From: Paenibacillus thiaminolyticus
Lineage (GTDB): Bacteria > Bacillota > Bacilli > Paenibacillales > Paenibacillaceae
Reading direction: 5' to 3'
DNA length: 64,000 bases
Assembly (NCBI RefSeq): GCF_007066085.1
Contig: NZ_CP041405.1
Location: forward strand, 4,915,001-4,979,000
Below the pieces are notes generated by a model. It saw only the letters and a list, made by a program, of their open reading frames with translations, was not told the DNA's origin and searched no databases. Shown in pieces: positions 33,974-42,456 of the stretch. The position numbers were made by a program, and so were the translations under genes. The first letter of the stretch is position 1, and every line of letters starts with the position of its first letter.

Positions 33974-35317
33974 ATGTGGATGGATAAGAAGGAAGTAACG
34001 TGGGGCTCGCCCGAAATACGCATCGGCATAATCGGACCGGAAGCGATGATGGGGCTGATGGAGCATTGTCTCAAAGGCTTCCCGTCCTTCGAACCGGTCA
34101 TGCGAAGCTACCGCCAGGAGGAAGAGGCGCCGGATCTGGCGCATGAGCTGGCGGAGAAGGTGGATGTGCTATTGTTCACCGGGCCGGTCTCTTATCAACT
34201 AGCCAAAAATCAATATCAATTCGACATTCCCTGCCTGTTCGTTCCGCTTACGGGATCAGGCCTGTATGCCGTCTTGTTCCGGCTGGAGCGCAAGCTGGAT
34301 GCAGCGGCCATCACGGTCGATACGCTGAACCGGCAGATGCTCGTGTCCACCTTCCGTGAGTTGGGCCATATGTGGACCGCTTACGAAGGGGAGGCGCTCC
34401 CGGCCTGGCCGGAGCTGGTCGAATTCCACCGGGGGCATTACGAGGCCGGCCGTTCGTGCTGCGCCATCACGGCGATCCGCAGCGTCTCGTTGCAGCTGGC
34501 CCGGGAGGGAATTCCGTGCGAGTGGATCGTGCCGACGGAGCAGGATATTATCGTGACGCTGGAGCGCGCGCTCCTGTCGACGGAATGGCGAAGGCATAAG
34601 GAAGTGCAGGTCGTCGTCGGCCTTATACAGACCGATGGGATGGAGAATCTGGCGGAGCGGCAGCTATCGGAGCATGAGATTCAGCGGCTGGAGCAGGATG
34701 TCTATCATCTGATTCTCAACTTCGTGAAGCATCTGGACGGGCATTTCACGCAGCAGTCTTCCGGAGAATATTCCTTCGTAACCACGAGGGGCGTGTTCGA
34801 GCGTGAGACCGGCGGCTATAAGCGGATTCCGCTGGCGCGAAATGTCCATAAGATGAATGGGATTCATCTTAGCATCGGCATCGGCTTCGGACGTTCGGCG
34901 GCCGAGGCGGGCGTGCATGCGCGGCGTTCGCTTCAGCTGGCCTGCGACGGGGGCGGCGGCATGTGCTTCATCATCCGCGAGGATGAGAGCGTCATCGGTC
35001 CGCTGGAGATCCATGAGCCGCATGAGCTTGATCTGTCTCTGGTCGATGCCGCATTGGTGAAGCAGGCGGAGACGGCGGGACTGACCTCGATTTACCTTAG
35101 CCGCCTGATCGCTCATATGACCCGCTTCGGCAAGGTTGATTACTACGCCCAGGAGCTGGCGACGGTGCTGGGCGTCACGGTCCGCAGCGTTCACCGCTTC
35201 CTGCTGGCGCTGATGGATGCGGGACTGGTCGATATTGTCGGAGAAGAAAAGGGCGCTTCCCGGGGGCGGCCGCGTCAGAAATACCGCATCAGCTTTTTGA
35301 GCCGGTTGATTCGTTAA
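33974..35317 (+). CDS. Large multidomain transcriptional regulator, unassigned family
   Basis: A 447-aa protein, probably a cytoplasmic regulator. Residues about 10-120 look like an alpha/beta sensor domain (IRIGIIGPEAMMGLMEHCL, VDVLLFTGPVSYQLAK). Residues about 190-345 contain a region reminiscent of a nucleotide-cyclase/GGDEF-like or GTP-cyclohydrolase-III-like fold (LARNVHKMNGIHLSIGIGFGRSAAEAGVHARRSL). The C-terminus has a helix-turn-helix with wing (YYAQELATVLGVTVRSVHRFLLALMDAGLVDI, GRPRQKYRI). ATG 33974 lies 9 bases after ggagg; longer in-frame starts reach 33839. A possible -10 TATAAT is at 33949. Confidence 0.7.
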   Translation: MWMDKKEVTWGSPEIRIGIIGPEAMMGLMEHCLKGFPSFEPVMRSYRQEEEAPDLAHELAEKVDVLLFTGPVSYQLAKNQYQFDIPCLFVPLTGSGLYAVLFRLERKLDAAAITVDTLNRQMLVSTFRELGHMWTAYEGEALPAWPELVEFHRGHYEAGRSCCAITAIRSVSLQLAREGIPCEWIVPTEQDIIVTLERALLSTEWRRHKEVQVVVGLIQTDGMENLAERQLSEHEIQRLEQDVYHLILNFVKHLDGHFTQQSSGEYSFVTTRGVFERETGGYKRIPLARNVHKMNGIHLSIGIGFGRSAAEAGVHARRSLQLACDGGGGMCFIIREDESVIGPLEIHEPHELDLSLVDAALVKQAETAGLTSIYLSRLIAHMTRFGKVDYYAQELATVLGVTVRSVHRFLLALMDAGLVDIVGEEKGASRGRPRQKYRISFLSRLIR

Positions 35318-35557
35318 TGGTTGGAGATCGGAAGAGAAGGGGAGAAGGGGCGGATTGACGGTATTGGGGCAAGTTGGCATATGCGGCAGAACAGCGGGGA
35401 GAAGGCGCTGCGTCACACCTCCGCTTCATAAAGGCAAGGATGACGCGACATCATTACGATTCCTTATCTGACAAGACCTATCAATATTTGCACGGAACCT
35501 ATGCTCCCTAAGCGCCGGATGCCTTCGGCTCCGGATGAAGCCGCCTGCGCTGCCCGA

Positions 35558-35593
35558 CAACCGTCTTTCTCTCTGGAGAGAAGGCGGTTTTTT
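35558..35593 (+). terminator. Rho-independent terminator downstream of the regulator
   Basis: The stem aaccgtctttctctc / gagagaaggcggtt is followed by TTTTTT. It is about 240 bases after the regulator stop, so a longer untranslated tail or an RNA may end here. Confidence 0.8.
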
Positions 35594-35739
35594 GCGTTTC
35601 TTGTTTCCCTATTCTATGAAATAAGGCGGTTGGCATGAACCATATATCTATGACTGTCCGGCACTGAATGCATACATTATAGTAAGCAGTGACATGGTGG
35701 TAAGAAGCTCCTATATATAGCTGCCATGAGCTGCCACAA

Positions 35740-36035
35740 TCAATGCTGGCGCTTGCGATGAATGCGATGAACGTCTCCCAGGTTACTCCTCATCCTTGCC
35801 GCTCCATGCTGACTCGGGGATAGTGGCCAGCCAGGGAAGGAGACGGGAGTAGCCGCGATTCTCTTCATCGGTACAAGCATGGCACCCAGCGAACCGCATC
35901 TCAGGAACCGGCTCTGCGGCTCGTTGGGGGCCGTGCGTCCACAAGAAGTGGAGTGGGCGCCACGAAGGCAGCCCGGTCGGCCGCTGTCCCACACTGTCCT
36001 CGAGCACCCTGCGAGGCGCGCGGTTTTTGGCATGC
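35740..36035. other. GC-rich, potentially structured intergenic segment
   Basis: A 300-base island clearly richer in GC than its AT-rich flanks and with many short inverted repeats, for example gaaccgca and tgcggctc around 35898-35930. It could encode a structured RNA on either strand. I do not recognise any known RNA class, and the overlapping open frames look non-protein-like. Confidence 0.35.
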
Positions 36036-36258
36036 CTGTTCGAAATTAAGGCTGATTGTCCAGCAGTCTACCTATTCCAAATAGGAAATACAAGCATATT
36101 TTATAGCATCAGCCGAAATAGATGACCTCCTGTTGATATTATGCCTATCATCGCGTTATGCATGTACCCTATCAAATCTCTTTATTTTGTTGTTACGGGT
36201 CATTGTTGCTTCATCACCTTCGGCAGAAATTTGAAGGGGAAAGGAATGAAGGGTGTTG

Positions 36259-36996
36259 ATGATGAGCGGTTATGAGAGAGTGATGAATGCCATTCGAGAC
36301 GTTGATCTGGCTGAAGTCGAAGTCAGATATAACTGCGGCCAAAAGCTAAAATTTGATTTGACGAAAAAGTATGACATCCTGAGTCAGGAGCTGTTAGAGC
36401 AATGGTTGAGCAATATCGAATGGGGACGAGTCGAGAAAGTGAAATGGAAAACGTGCAGCGGCGAAAAAACGACGATGTATATGCCGGGATGCGGCGGCAA
36501 GAGTCGTTGCCATAAGAGCAAGTATCATCATGACGGATGCAAATGCGAGAAGTGCAAGCCGAAGAATCATCACCATGACGGATGCAAATGCGAGAAATGC
36601 AAGCCGAAGCATCATCACCATGACGGATGCAAATGCGAGAAATGCAAGCCGAAGCATCATCATCATGACGGATGCAAATGCGAGAAATGCAAGAAGCACC
36701 ATCACCATGACGGATGCAAATGCGAGAAATGCAAGAAGCACCATCCCCATGATGGATGCAAATGCGAGAAATGCAAGCCAAAGCACCATCACCATGACGG
36801 ATGTAAATGCGAGAGATGCAAGCCGCATCATCACCACCGTGAATGCGATCCATGCAGACCCGATCCATGCTGCAGCTGCAACTCCGACCCGTGCTGCTGC
36901 AAGCCTCGGTTCGTATGGCGCGACCACGATCCTTATACGCGGTTCCAGCCGAAGCCGCAAATCCCGTATAAGCATTACCCGGCCGGTAATTGTTAA
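36259..36996 (+). CDS. His/Cys-repeat protein, putative metal-binding (spore or surface type)
   Basis: A 245-aa protein of unknown function. Residues 1-75 form a unique domain (ERVMNAIRDVDLAEVEVRYNCGQ). Residues about 85-195 consist of seven tandem repeats of 14-15 residues with consensus HHHDGCKCEKCKPKH. The tail is Cys/Pro-rich (CDPCRPDPCCSCN, DPCCCKPR). The His clusters and CxCxxC pairs suggest dense binding of Zn, Ni or Cu, like a storage or spore-coat protein. The repeats correspond to 42-45-bp DNA repeats. ATG 36259 is chosen; GTG 36253 and ATG 36262 are alternatives. No signal peptide is seen. Confidence 0.8.
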   Translation: MMSGYERVMNAIRDVDLAEVEVRYNCGQKLKFDLTKKYDILSQELLEQWLSNIEWGRVEKVKWKTCSGEKTTMYMPGCGGKSRCHKSKYHHDGCKCEKCKPKNHHHDGCKCEKCKPKHHHHDGCKCEKCKPKHHHHDGCKCEKCKKHHHHDGCKCEKCKKHHPHDGCKCEKCKPKHHHHDGCKCERCKPHHHHRECDPCRPDPCCSCNSDPCCCKPRFVWRDHDPYTRFQPKPQIPYKHYPAGNC

Positions 36997-37081
36997 GCCG
37001 TATCCGGTACGCAGCGGTCATTCACAGCCCGCCGCGTCGTCTACTTATTTCGGCCCCAAATGAAGAGAGAGATAGCTAGGC

Positions 37082-37110
37082 GTGCGCTTCGATTGAAGCG
37101 CACTATTTTT
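37082..37110 (+). terminator. Rho-independent terminator after the His/Cys-rich gene
   Basis: The perfect stem gtgcgcttc / gaagcgcac with a four-base loop is followed by tattttt. It lies 85 bases after the stop. Confidence 0.85.
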
Positions 37111-37322
37111 CCGCCTTGCATCCCTTTTATTCTTCAGGCTCCGTTCGCCAACTGGCATATTTCAATATAAACGGGCTGACTCCTTCAGGGTGCATTGTCT
37201 GCCACACCTTATGTGTATATGGAACGATCAACGGTACCTCTCGATCCCATCTTTTTTGCCGAATTCCATCTATTTTTGCACCGAACCGCTATAATGAGAG
37301 AGACAACCGATAGCGAGATAGA

Positions 37323-38213
37323 ATGGAGAACATAGACTTGAGGACCTTTAAAAAAGTATATATCGAGATTACAAGCATCTGTAATCTGGCCTGCAGCTTC
37401 TGTCCACAGACCGAACGGAAAGCGCAGTTCATCCAGCTCGACGCGTTCCATCGTATTCTTGATGAGATAAAGCCGCATACGCGCCATATCTATCTTCATG
37501 TCAAAGGCGAGCCGCTGCTCCATCCCCGCATTGATGAACTGCTGGACGCCAGCCATGAGAAAGGGTTCAAGGTCAATATCACGACCAACGGCACGCTGAT
37601 CTGGAAGAACCGGCATAAGCTGCTTGGCAAGCCGGCGCTTCGGCAGATGAATTTCTCCCTCCACAGCTTCGACGGGCATGAAGGATCGGAGAATCGGGAG
37701 CAATACTTGTCCGATATTTTATCGTTCGTGCGGGAGGCGGCCGAGCATCAAGTGATTTTTTCCTTCCGGTTATGGAATCTGAATCCGGAGCATGCCACGT
37801 CTCTGCAGAAGCGAAGGAACCGGGAGACCTTGGAGATGCTGGAGAAGGAATTTAACCTGGATTACCATATCGAGGAAAAGGTGGTTCCCGGGGGAGGCAT
37901 CCAAATCACGGATCGCATTTACTTGAATCAGGACTATGAATTCCAATGGCCAAGCTTGCATGCGCCTGAGGATGATGGCAAGGGCTTCTGCCATGGGCTG
38001 CGCAGCCAGGCGGCGGTGCTGGTCGACGGAACGGTCGTCCCGTGCTGTCTGGACGGGGAAGGCGTCATTCGCTTGGGCAATGTTCACCATACTCCATTTG
38101 CCGAGATCGTGGAGGGGGAGCGCGCGAGCCGGCTGTATGACGGATTTTCGCGAAGAGAAGCCGTTGAAGAATTATGCCGGAAATGCGGATACCGCAAAAG
38201 ATTCGGAACTTAA
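37323..38213 (+). CDS. Radical SAM/SPASM domain protein
   Basis: A 296-aa radical SAM enzyme. The 4Fe-4S/SAM site CNLACSFC (CxxxCxxC) is at about residues 19-26, followed by HVKGEPLLHP and VNITTNGTL typical of the barrel. A C-terminal SPASM-like region holds further Cys residues (GFCHGL, VVPCCLDGEGVIRLGN, CRKCGYRKRF) for an auxiliary Fe-S cluster. Such proteins modify peptides or act in tRNA or cofactor chemistry. No precursor-peptide gene is evident beside it; the Cys/His-rich protein 300 bases upstream is the only unusual neighbour. ATG 37323 follows gagatag weakly. Confidence 0.85.
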   Translation: MENIDLRTFKKVYIEITSICNLACSFCPQTERKAQFIQLDAFHRILDEIKPHTRHIYLHVKGEPLLHPRIDELLDASHEKGFKVNITTNGTLIWKNRHKLLGKPALRQMNFSLHSFDGHEGSENREQYLSDILSFVREAAEHQVIFSFRLWNLNPEHATSLQKRRNRETLEMLEKEFNLDYHIEEKVVPGGGIQITDRIYLNQDYEFQWPSLHAPEDDGKGFCHGLRSQAAVLVDGTVVPCCLDGEGVIRLGNVHHTPFAEIVEGERASRLYDGFSRREAVEELCRKCGYRKRFGT

Positions 38214-38431
38214 TGTAAGGTATCGCACAAGGACCCCTGCTGACGTCCTATCAGACATAGACAAAGTCAATATTTTAAAAAATAGCATTGAATATATAGG
38301 TAGAAATATTCGATGATATTTCTTTACGTATGAATTTTATATAATCAAAGTTTGATATCTATATTCGGTCAGTGTTGCAATCGGAAATGCAGAAATAAAG
38401 ACTGGAAACAACTATTACAGGAGGTGGGTTT

Positions 38432-38614
38432 TTGGATAAGTTCACGAAAGACGAATTAGAAGAAGCTCTCCGGGCTATAGATTCAACGATTAGTAAGTGT
38501 GAGAAAGTACAGCCAAAATTGAAACCAGGTACTTCTCAGCACACGCTGCTCATACGCAGGATTAAGGCGCTCTATATCGCATCAGCGCTGATAAAAAGGG
38601 AATTGGGTTTGTAA
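38432..38614 (+). CDS. Conserved small helical protein, 60 aa
   Basis: A 60-aa protein starting with TTG 38432, 6 bases after aggaggtggg, a very strong ribosome site. It reads as two amphipathic helices (DELEEALRAIDSTISKCEKVQ, TLLIRRIKALYIASALIKRELG). I recall similar small proteins in other Bacilli and Clostridia, all without assigned function. There is no transmembrane segment. The region downstream to 39028 is non-coding. Confidence 0.75.
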   Translation: MDKFTKDELEEALRAIDSTISKCEKVQPKLKPGTSQHTLLIRRIKALYIASALIKRELGL

Positions 38615-39028
38615 GCAAATGAAAAAGGAAGTAGTTATAAGGGACGAAAATTGAACCGCGACTTAGGTGTTGTCGAATCGTGACAATACCCCGTGGCCGG
38701 GAGCCCGTCCGTTGAACACCGCTTATCTCGTTCCCTTTGCATTGCCATTCATGATGAGAAGCGAGGACAGCGCATCTTGAAGCATCGGCTTGCCGATCGT
38801 CTCGCCCTGCGGTCCATTGTTCCGATGGAGCCGAATGATAACCATTGGACAAGAGTGTGATTTGTCGAATTATGGTGGTTGAAGTCATGCTGTTTTAGTC
38901 CTTTATCACCACATAATTAGTCGAATAATTTCGCCTACTTGGGACTAAATCCCCTGTCGCGCAGATTGTGGATATGGTTATATGGATAGGTATGAAAATT
39001 CGTTACAGATCTTAGGAGGATACTCGCT
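38615..39028. other. Intergenic region with no recognisable gene
   Basis: A 414-base gap. A - strand segment near 38720-38860 translates to a short stretch (MVIIRLHRNNGPQGETIGKP) that might be a gene remnant, but it has no ribosome site and no family match that I recognise. The lipoprotein's aggagga site is at the right end. Confidence 0.4.
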
Positions 39029-39880
39029 TTGAAAAAATGGACACTTGCATTATTAGGGGCAATCTTAGCGTTGGGAATCACGGCTTGCGGCGACAAAGGC
39101 GCTTCCGGTGAAGCGACCAACGCGGAAAAACCGGCGGACACACAAACAGAAAGCGCGCCGGCATTGACTGCGGATGAACTGCTGACGAAGATGGCGGAAG
39201 CCAGCCAAAAGATGAAGAACTTCGCTATGGATGCGAGCATCAACCAGAACATTACGGTCTCTCAAGGCGATCAGAAGCAAGAGCAGAAGGTTGATATCTC
39301 GATGAAGGCGGAATTCAACAAAGAGCCGTTCGGCATGTATCAAGAGATGAAAATGTCTATGCCGGGCCAAGGCGAACAGGACATTAAGCAATATATTTCG
39401 AAAGATGCGATCTACACGCAAGTGGATGGGGAGTGGGTCAAGCTTCCGGACGAAATGATTGGCGATATGGTGGCATCACTGGAAGATTCCGCGAAAATCG
39501 AGACTCAAATGGAACAGTTCAAATCGTTCTCCAAAGATATGAAAGTAGCGGAAGAAGGAGACAAGTACGTATTGTCAGCTGATTTGTCGGGCGATGGAAT
39601 CAAAGAGCTGGCTAAAGACTTGATGAGCCAGTCGGGCAGCGGCGAAGACGCACAAACGCAGGCGCTGATTGAGCAAATGGATATCAAAAATGTCAAAGTT
39701 ACGTATGCGGTCAACAAAGAATCGTTCTTGCCTCTTCAGTCCGACGTCAACATGACGATGGAAATGGAGCAAGACGGCCAAAAAATCTCCATGGACATGG
39801 TGATGAAGAGCTCGTTCTCCAAGCATGACGAAGTAGGCGAAATCACAGTGCCTCAAGAGGTGCTGGACAGCGCTCAATAA
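39029..39880 (+). CDS. Lipoprotein of the DUF6612-like / LppX-LolA-fold type
   Basis: A 283-aa secreted lipoprotein. The signal peptide ends in the lipobox LGITAC (Cys20), followed by an acidic, Ala/Thr-rich linker. The mature domain has alternating strands (MYQEMKMSMPGQGEQDIKQYI, YTQVDGEWVKL, VKVTYAVNKESFLPLQ) typical of the LolA/LppX-like beta-half-barrel proteins common in Firmicutes (DUF6612-like). The TTG start at 39029 lies 8 bases after aggagga; the protein then begins MKKWTLALLG. It is followed by its own terminator. Its ligand is unknown. Confidence 0.82.
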   Translation: MKKWTLALLGAILALGITACGDKGASGEATNAEKPADTQTESAPALTADELLTKMAEASQKMKNFAMDASINQNITVSQGDQKQEQKVDISMKAEFNKEPFGMYQEMKMSMPGQGEQDIKQYISKDAIYTQVDGEWVKLPDEMIGDMVASLEDSAKIETQMEQFKSFSKDMKVAEEGDKYVLSADLSGDGIKELAKDLMSQSGSGEDAQTQALIEQMDIKNVKVTYAVNKESFLPLQSDVNMTMEMEQDGQKISMDMVMKSSFSKHDEVGEITVPQEVLDSAQ

Positions 39881-39893
39881 TTTGTTCGCGTTC

Positions 39894-39927
39894 AACCGCC
39901 GGATCCGGAAGGATTCGGCGGTTTTTT
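39894..39927 (+). terminator. Rho-independent terminator after the lipoprotein gene
   Basis: The stem aaccgccg / cggcggtt is followed by TTTT(GCG). It is 13 bases after the stop. Confidence 0.85.
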
Positions 39928-39988
39928 GCGCGGGTGGAGCTTTTCTCGCTGCGTGTTGGAGGCGAAGGAGAAATCTATTCTCTCCGCT

Positions 39989-41281
39989 TTATGCCAGCCC
40001 CAGCTTGCTCTCGATCTGCCAGATGGCCTCCTCCATGGTGATGACTGTCTCCGTCTGTTCGACCATGTCCTTGAGACGGAGCGCCCCGATGGCGGCCTCG
40101 CTCGCGCCGATAAGCAGCACGAAGCGAATTCGTTGGGATGCGGCGGAGGCGAGCGCTTTTTTGAGCTTCCGCCCGCTTGTATCCAGCGAGGTGCGAATCC
40201 CGCTGGCCCGAAGCGCGGCGGCGGTCCGGAGAACCTCAGGCAGGGTATCCCCGATCGCAATGACGACGGCCGGAGCGGGGGGCCTTGCAACCTGCCGCCG
40301 CGCAACTAATGCCATGATCGACTCCATGCCGAATGACAGCCCGACGGTAGGGCAGGCTGCATCCTGACGCCCGGTGAACTGGCCGATGATTGCGTCGTAT
40401 CTTCCGCCGGCGCCGAGGCTCGAGGTGAAGGTGCCCGACGCATCAAAAATTTCATATACGGTGCCGGTATAGAAAGACAGCCCGCGGGACAGGAACGGGT
40501 CGAAAACGCAGCTTGCCGCGAGCCCGGCCCCGTCGATAAGACGCTGCAGAGCGCGCACCTCGGATACGCCCTCCGACGATAGGAGGCCGTAAGCCGTGGC
40601 GAGCGAGTCGGCTGAGATCTCTTCTCTCTCCATTAGGGCCGCTATCGCCCCGGTTACCGCTGGTTCCAAGCCTTTGGCAAGCAGCTCGTCCTTGACCCCT
40701 TCTTTTCCGATTTTAGCAATCTTGTCGAGCGTCAGCATGACCGACAACGCCTCCCCGGCCGGGACGCCAATCGATTCCAGCAGTTCTCCGAGGAACCGCC
40801 GGTTGTTCCATTTTATCGTCACCGGGATCTCCAGGCGGCGGAACGCCTCGACGGCGAGCTGCATCAGCTCGGCCTCGGCTTCCGGCCCTGCAATGCCGAC
40901 GATATCGGCATCGCATTGCAGAAATTCCCGCAGCCTGCCCCGTTTCACTGGCCCGTCGCGGAACACTTTGCCGATCTCATACCGCTTATACGGCAGCTCC
41001 AGACCGGGATTCATCGCGATGACCTTGGCGAACGGGATCGTCAGATCATAGCGAAGCCCTAACTGCCGTTTCCCTTGATCGCTCAACCGGTACATTTCCT
41101 TCACAATTTCTTCCCCGCCGGCATATTTCGAGGCCAGTACATCAAGCTCATGCAAGATCGTGCTCTCCATCGCCTCGAAGCGGTACAGCTCGAACAGGTT
41201 CCGCAGCACGTCCTGCACTTGCTGGCGCGCCGCTTGCTCCGGACCGAAAAAATCATAAGTACCTTTTACATTTTGCATCAT
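39989..41281 (-). CDS. hisS: Histidyl-tRNA synthetase
   Basis: A 430-aa class II aminoacyl-tRNA synthetase that charges tRNA-His. Motifs visible are GTYDFFGPEQ, LGLRYDLTIPFAKVIA, RYEIGKVFRDGPVKRGRLREFLQCDADIVG (motif 2 with HisRS-specific RxREFxQCD), the HisA-like SRGLSFYTGTVYEIF, GAGGRYDAIIGQF and GLSFGMESI (motif 3). The C-terminal anticodon domain follows. The SRGLSFY and REFLQCD details suggest it may be a second, divergent HisRS and not the housekeeping one; that is inference. The start at 41281 (MMQNVKG) lies 6 bases after gggagg. Its leader has a His-codon peptide and terminator. Confidence 0.93.
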   Translation of the reverse strand: MMQNVKGTYDFFGPEQAARQQVQDVLRNLFELYRFEAMESTILHELDVLASKYAGGEEIVKEMYRLSDQGKRQLGLRYDLTIPFAKVIAMNPGLELPYKRYEIGKVFRDGPVKRGRLREFLQCDADIVGIAGPEAEAELMQLAVEAFRRLEIPVTIKWNNRRFLGELLESIGVPAGEALSVMLTLDKIAKIGKEGVKDELLAKGLEPAVTGAIAALMEREEISADSLATAYGLLSSEGVSEVRALQRLIDGAGLAASCVFDPFLSRGLSFYTGTVYEIFDASGTFTSSLGAGGRYDAIIGQFTGRQDAACPTVGLSFGMESIMALVARRQVARPPAPAVVIAIGDTLPEVLRTAAALRASGIRTSLDTSGRKLKKALASAASQRIRFVLLIGASEAAIGALRLKDMVEQTETVITMEEAIWQIESKLGLA

Positions 41282-41308
41282 ATCCATCCTCCCTTGTTCA
41301 TATGGAAA

Positions 41309-41345
41309 ATAAAAAACGCGCCGGACCTCTTGGTCCCGCGCGCCG
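41309..41345 (-). terminator. Intrinsic terminator in the hisS leader
   Basis: On the - strand the stem cgcgcgggacc / ggtccggcgcg is followed by TTTTTT and ends about 30 bases before the hisS start. It lies between the leader ORF and hisS, so it can attenuate hisS transcription. Confidence 0.8.
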
Positions 41346-41356
41346 GATATATGCCG

Positions 41357-41392
41357 CAGGGAGGCCAACGCGAATAGCGCTAGCCCTCCCTG
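41357..41392 (-). promoter_or_regulatory. hisS leader hairpin (candidate antiterminator region)
   Basis: On the - strand, cagggagggctagcgc pairs with gcgttggcctccctg. Part of the left arm (gctagcgc) can instead pair with gcgttagc, which covers the last codons of the leader peptide. This gives two mutually exclusive structures, as attenuators require. Confidence 0.55.
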
Positions 41393-41407
41393 ATAAGTTC
41401 AGGGGTG

Positions 41408-41455
41408 CTAACGCTTCTTGTGATGATGAAGTTGGTTCTGCTTGATTCGGTTCAT
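41408..41455 (-). CDS. hisS leader peptide MNRIKQNQLHHHKKR
   Basis: A 15-codon ORF with three consecutive His codons (CAT CAT CAC) near its end. A GGAGG site (41465-41469) lies 9 bases upstream of the ATG. It lies after a good promoter and before the leader hairpins of hisS. A run of the very amino acid whose tRNA is charged by the downstream gene is the classical mark of ribosome-mediated attenuation. Confidence 0.8.
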   Translation of the reverse strand: MNRIKQNQLHHHKKR

Positions 41456-41488
41456 GAGCAGGTTCCTCCATCGCAAGTAATATTACAG

Positions 41489-41517
41489 AGTATAGCGTAT
41501 GGGTTGGGAAAAAGCAA
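41489..41517 (-). promoter_or_regulatory. Predicted hisS promoter
   Basis: On the - strand: -35 TTGCTT (41512-41517), 17-base spacer, -10 TATACT (41489-41494). It is about 35 bases upstream of the leader peptide ATG. Confidence 0.6.
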
Positions 41518-41535
41518 TCAACTCCTCCGCCGATC

Positions 41536-42369
41536 TCACGAAGCAGAATAAGACTGGAGTTGCGTCCTCGCCTTCTGAATGATATCTCCGATCTTTTGCT
41601 CCAGCTGCAAGACTTGGCGGCTGCGTTCAGTCCGCTGGCGGGAGGAGGATGTCATCGAGGCGAGCGCCTTCAAGCTGGCGCTGGCATCGCCCTTCCTTGC
41701 GGCTTGCGTCAGCGTCCTCCGGGCCGCAGAGAGATTGCTCTTATAGGTGCCAGCGGCACTCTTCAATCTCCTGATCTGGACCTTGACCGTATCAATGGCG
41801 GAGAGAGTCTGGCGAATGCGCTTGACGGCGTCGGTGCGGACCTGCCTGGCCGACTTCAGCACGGCTTGGCGGCGGCGGATGTCCTCCCGCGCGATCTGGA
41901 CGAGCGGCTTCATGCCGGTATGCTGCAGGCGGAGCGCCGCGTTCAACTGTTTGTTCTTCCACGGCTTCGCGGCCGAGATCTGCTTGTTCAAGGCGCTGTA
42001 GGCGTCGAACAGCGGCTGATACTTCTTCTTCGCCGCTTGTACTTGTGAGTCGAGGCGCTTCAGCTTCTCCTCGTGCAGCCCCTTCAGCTGCTGGCGGATC
42101 GCGGTCAGCGCCTCCGCGTTGTCGTAGTGCAGCCGCTTCGTCTTCTCCTGCCATTCCCGCTCCGACATCTCAAGCTGAAGCAGCTCCTGGTAGAGCTGAG
42201 TCAGCTTGTCCGCCTGTGTCCGGCCCGCTGCCGCCACCATCTTGTCGAAGGCGGCCTTGGCCGTGGCGGACAACTCCGCCGCTGCCGCATGGAGTGCGGC
42301 CGGGCCGGCCAACAGGCATGCGAGCGCCACGAGGAGCGCCGTCATGATCGCGCCTAGTTTCTTCATCAT
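41536..42369 (-). CDS. Secreted coiled-coil protein of unknown function
   Basis: A 277-aa protein with a cleavable signal peptide (MMKKLGAIMTALLVALACLLAGPAALHAAAA). The remainder is almost wholly helical, charged and rich in Lys, Arg, Gln and Ala, with long coiled-coil stretches (LKGLHEEKLKRLDSQVQAAK, RRRQAVLKSARQVRTDAVKR). No enzyme motif is seen. It is probably exported and may bind the cell surface. The start is uncertain: ATG 42369 gives a normal signal peptide, while TTG 42375 and ATG 42381 lie nearer to the gagagg site. A terminator-like hairpin lies in its leader. Confidence 0.7.
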   Translation of the reverse strand: MMKKLGAIMTALLVALACLLAGPAALHAAAAELSATAKAAFDKMVAAAGRTQADKLTQLYQELLQLEMSEREWQEKTKRLHYDNAEALTAIRQQLKGLHEEKLKRLDSQVQAAKKKYQPLFDAYSALNKQISAAKPWKNKQLNAALRLQHTGMKPLVQIAREDIRRRQAVLKSARQVRTDAVKRIRQTLSAIDTVKVQIRRLKSAAGTYKSNLSAARRTLTQAARKGDASASLKALASMTSSSRQRTERSRQVLQLEQKIGDIIQKARTQLQSYSAS

Positions 42370-42456
42370 GTTCAATCCCATCCTCTCTTCATCATTTTCA
42401 TAAGATATCCGGCCCTGCCTGTCTTCCATATCCCCGCACGCAAGAAAGGAAAAAGC

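Larger units (their letters stand above)
35318..36258. other. Long intergenic region before the His/Cys-rich gene
   Basis: About 940 bases without a convincing gene. It contains a terminator at 35558 and a GC-rich, hairpin-prone segment at about 35740-36030 (listed separately). An AT-rich 200 bases leads into the His/Cys-rich gene. Open frames on the - strand at 35740-36033 have no ribosome site. Confidence 0.5.

Noticed and set aside
35740..36033. 97-aa open frame on the - strand
   Set aside because: It has no ribosome site, its composition is not protein-like, and it overlaps another open frame on the same strand; more consistent with GC-rich non-coding DNA.
36323..37021. Long - strand open frames opposite the His/Cys-repeat gene
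   Set aside because: They are shadows of the tandem DNA repeat, which keeps all frames open; the + strand frame has the sensible repeat composition and the ribosome site.
41309..41470. T-box riboswitch before hisS
   Set aside because: No GGGTGGNACCGCG antiterminator sequence is seen; the leader instead has a His-codon peptide and a simple terminator.
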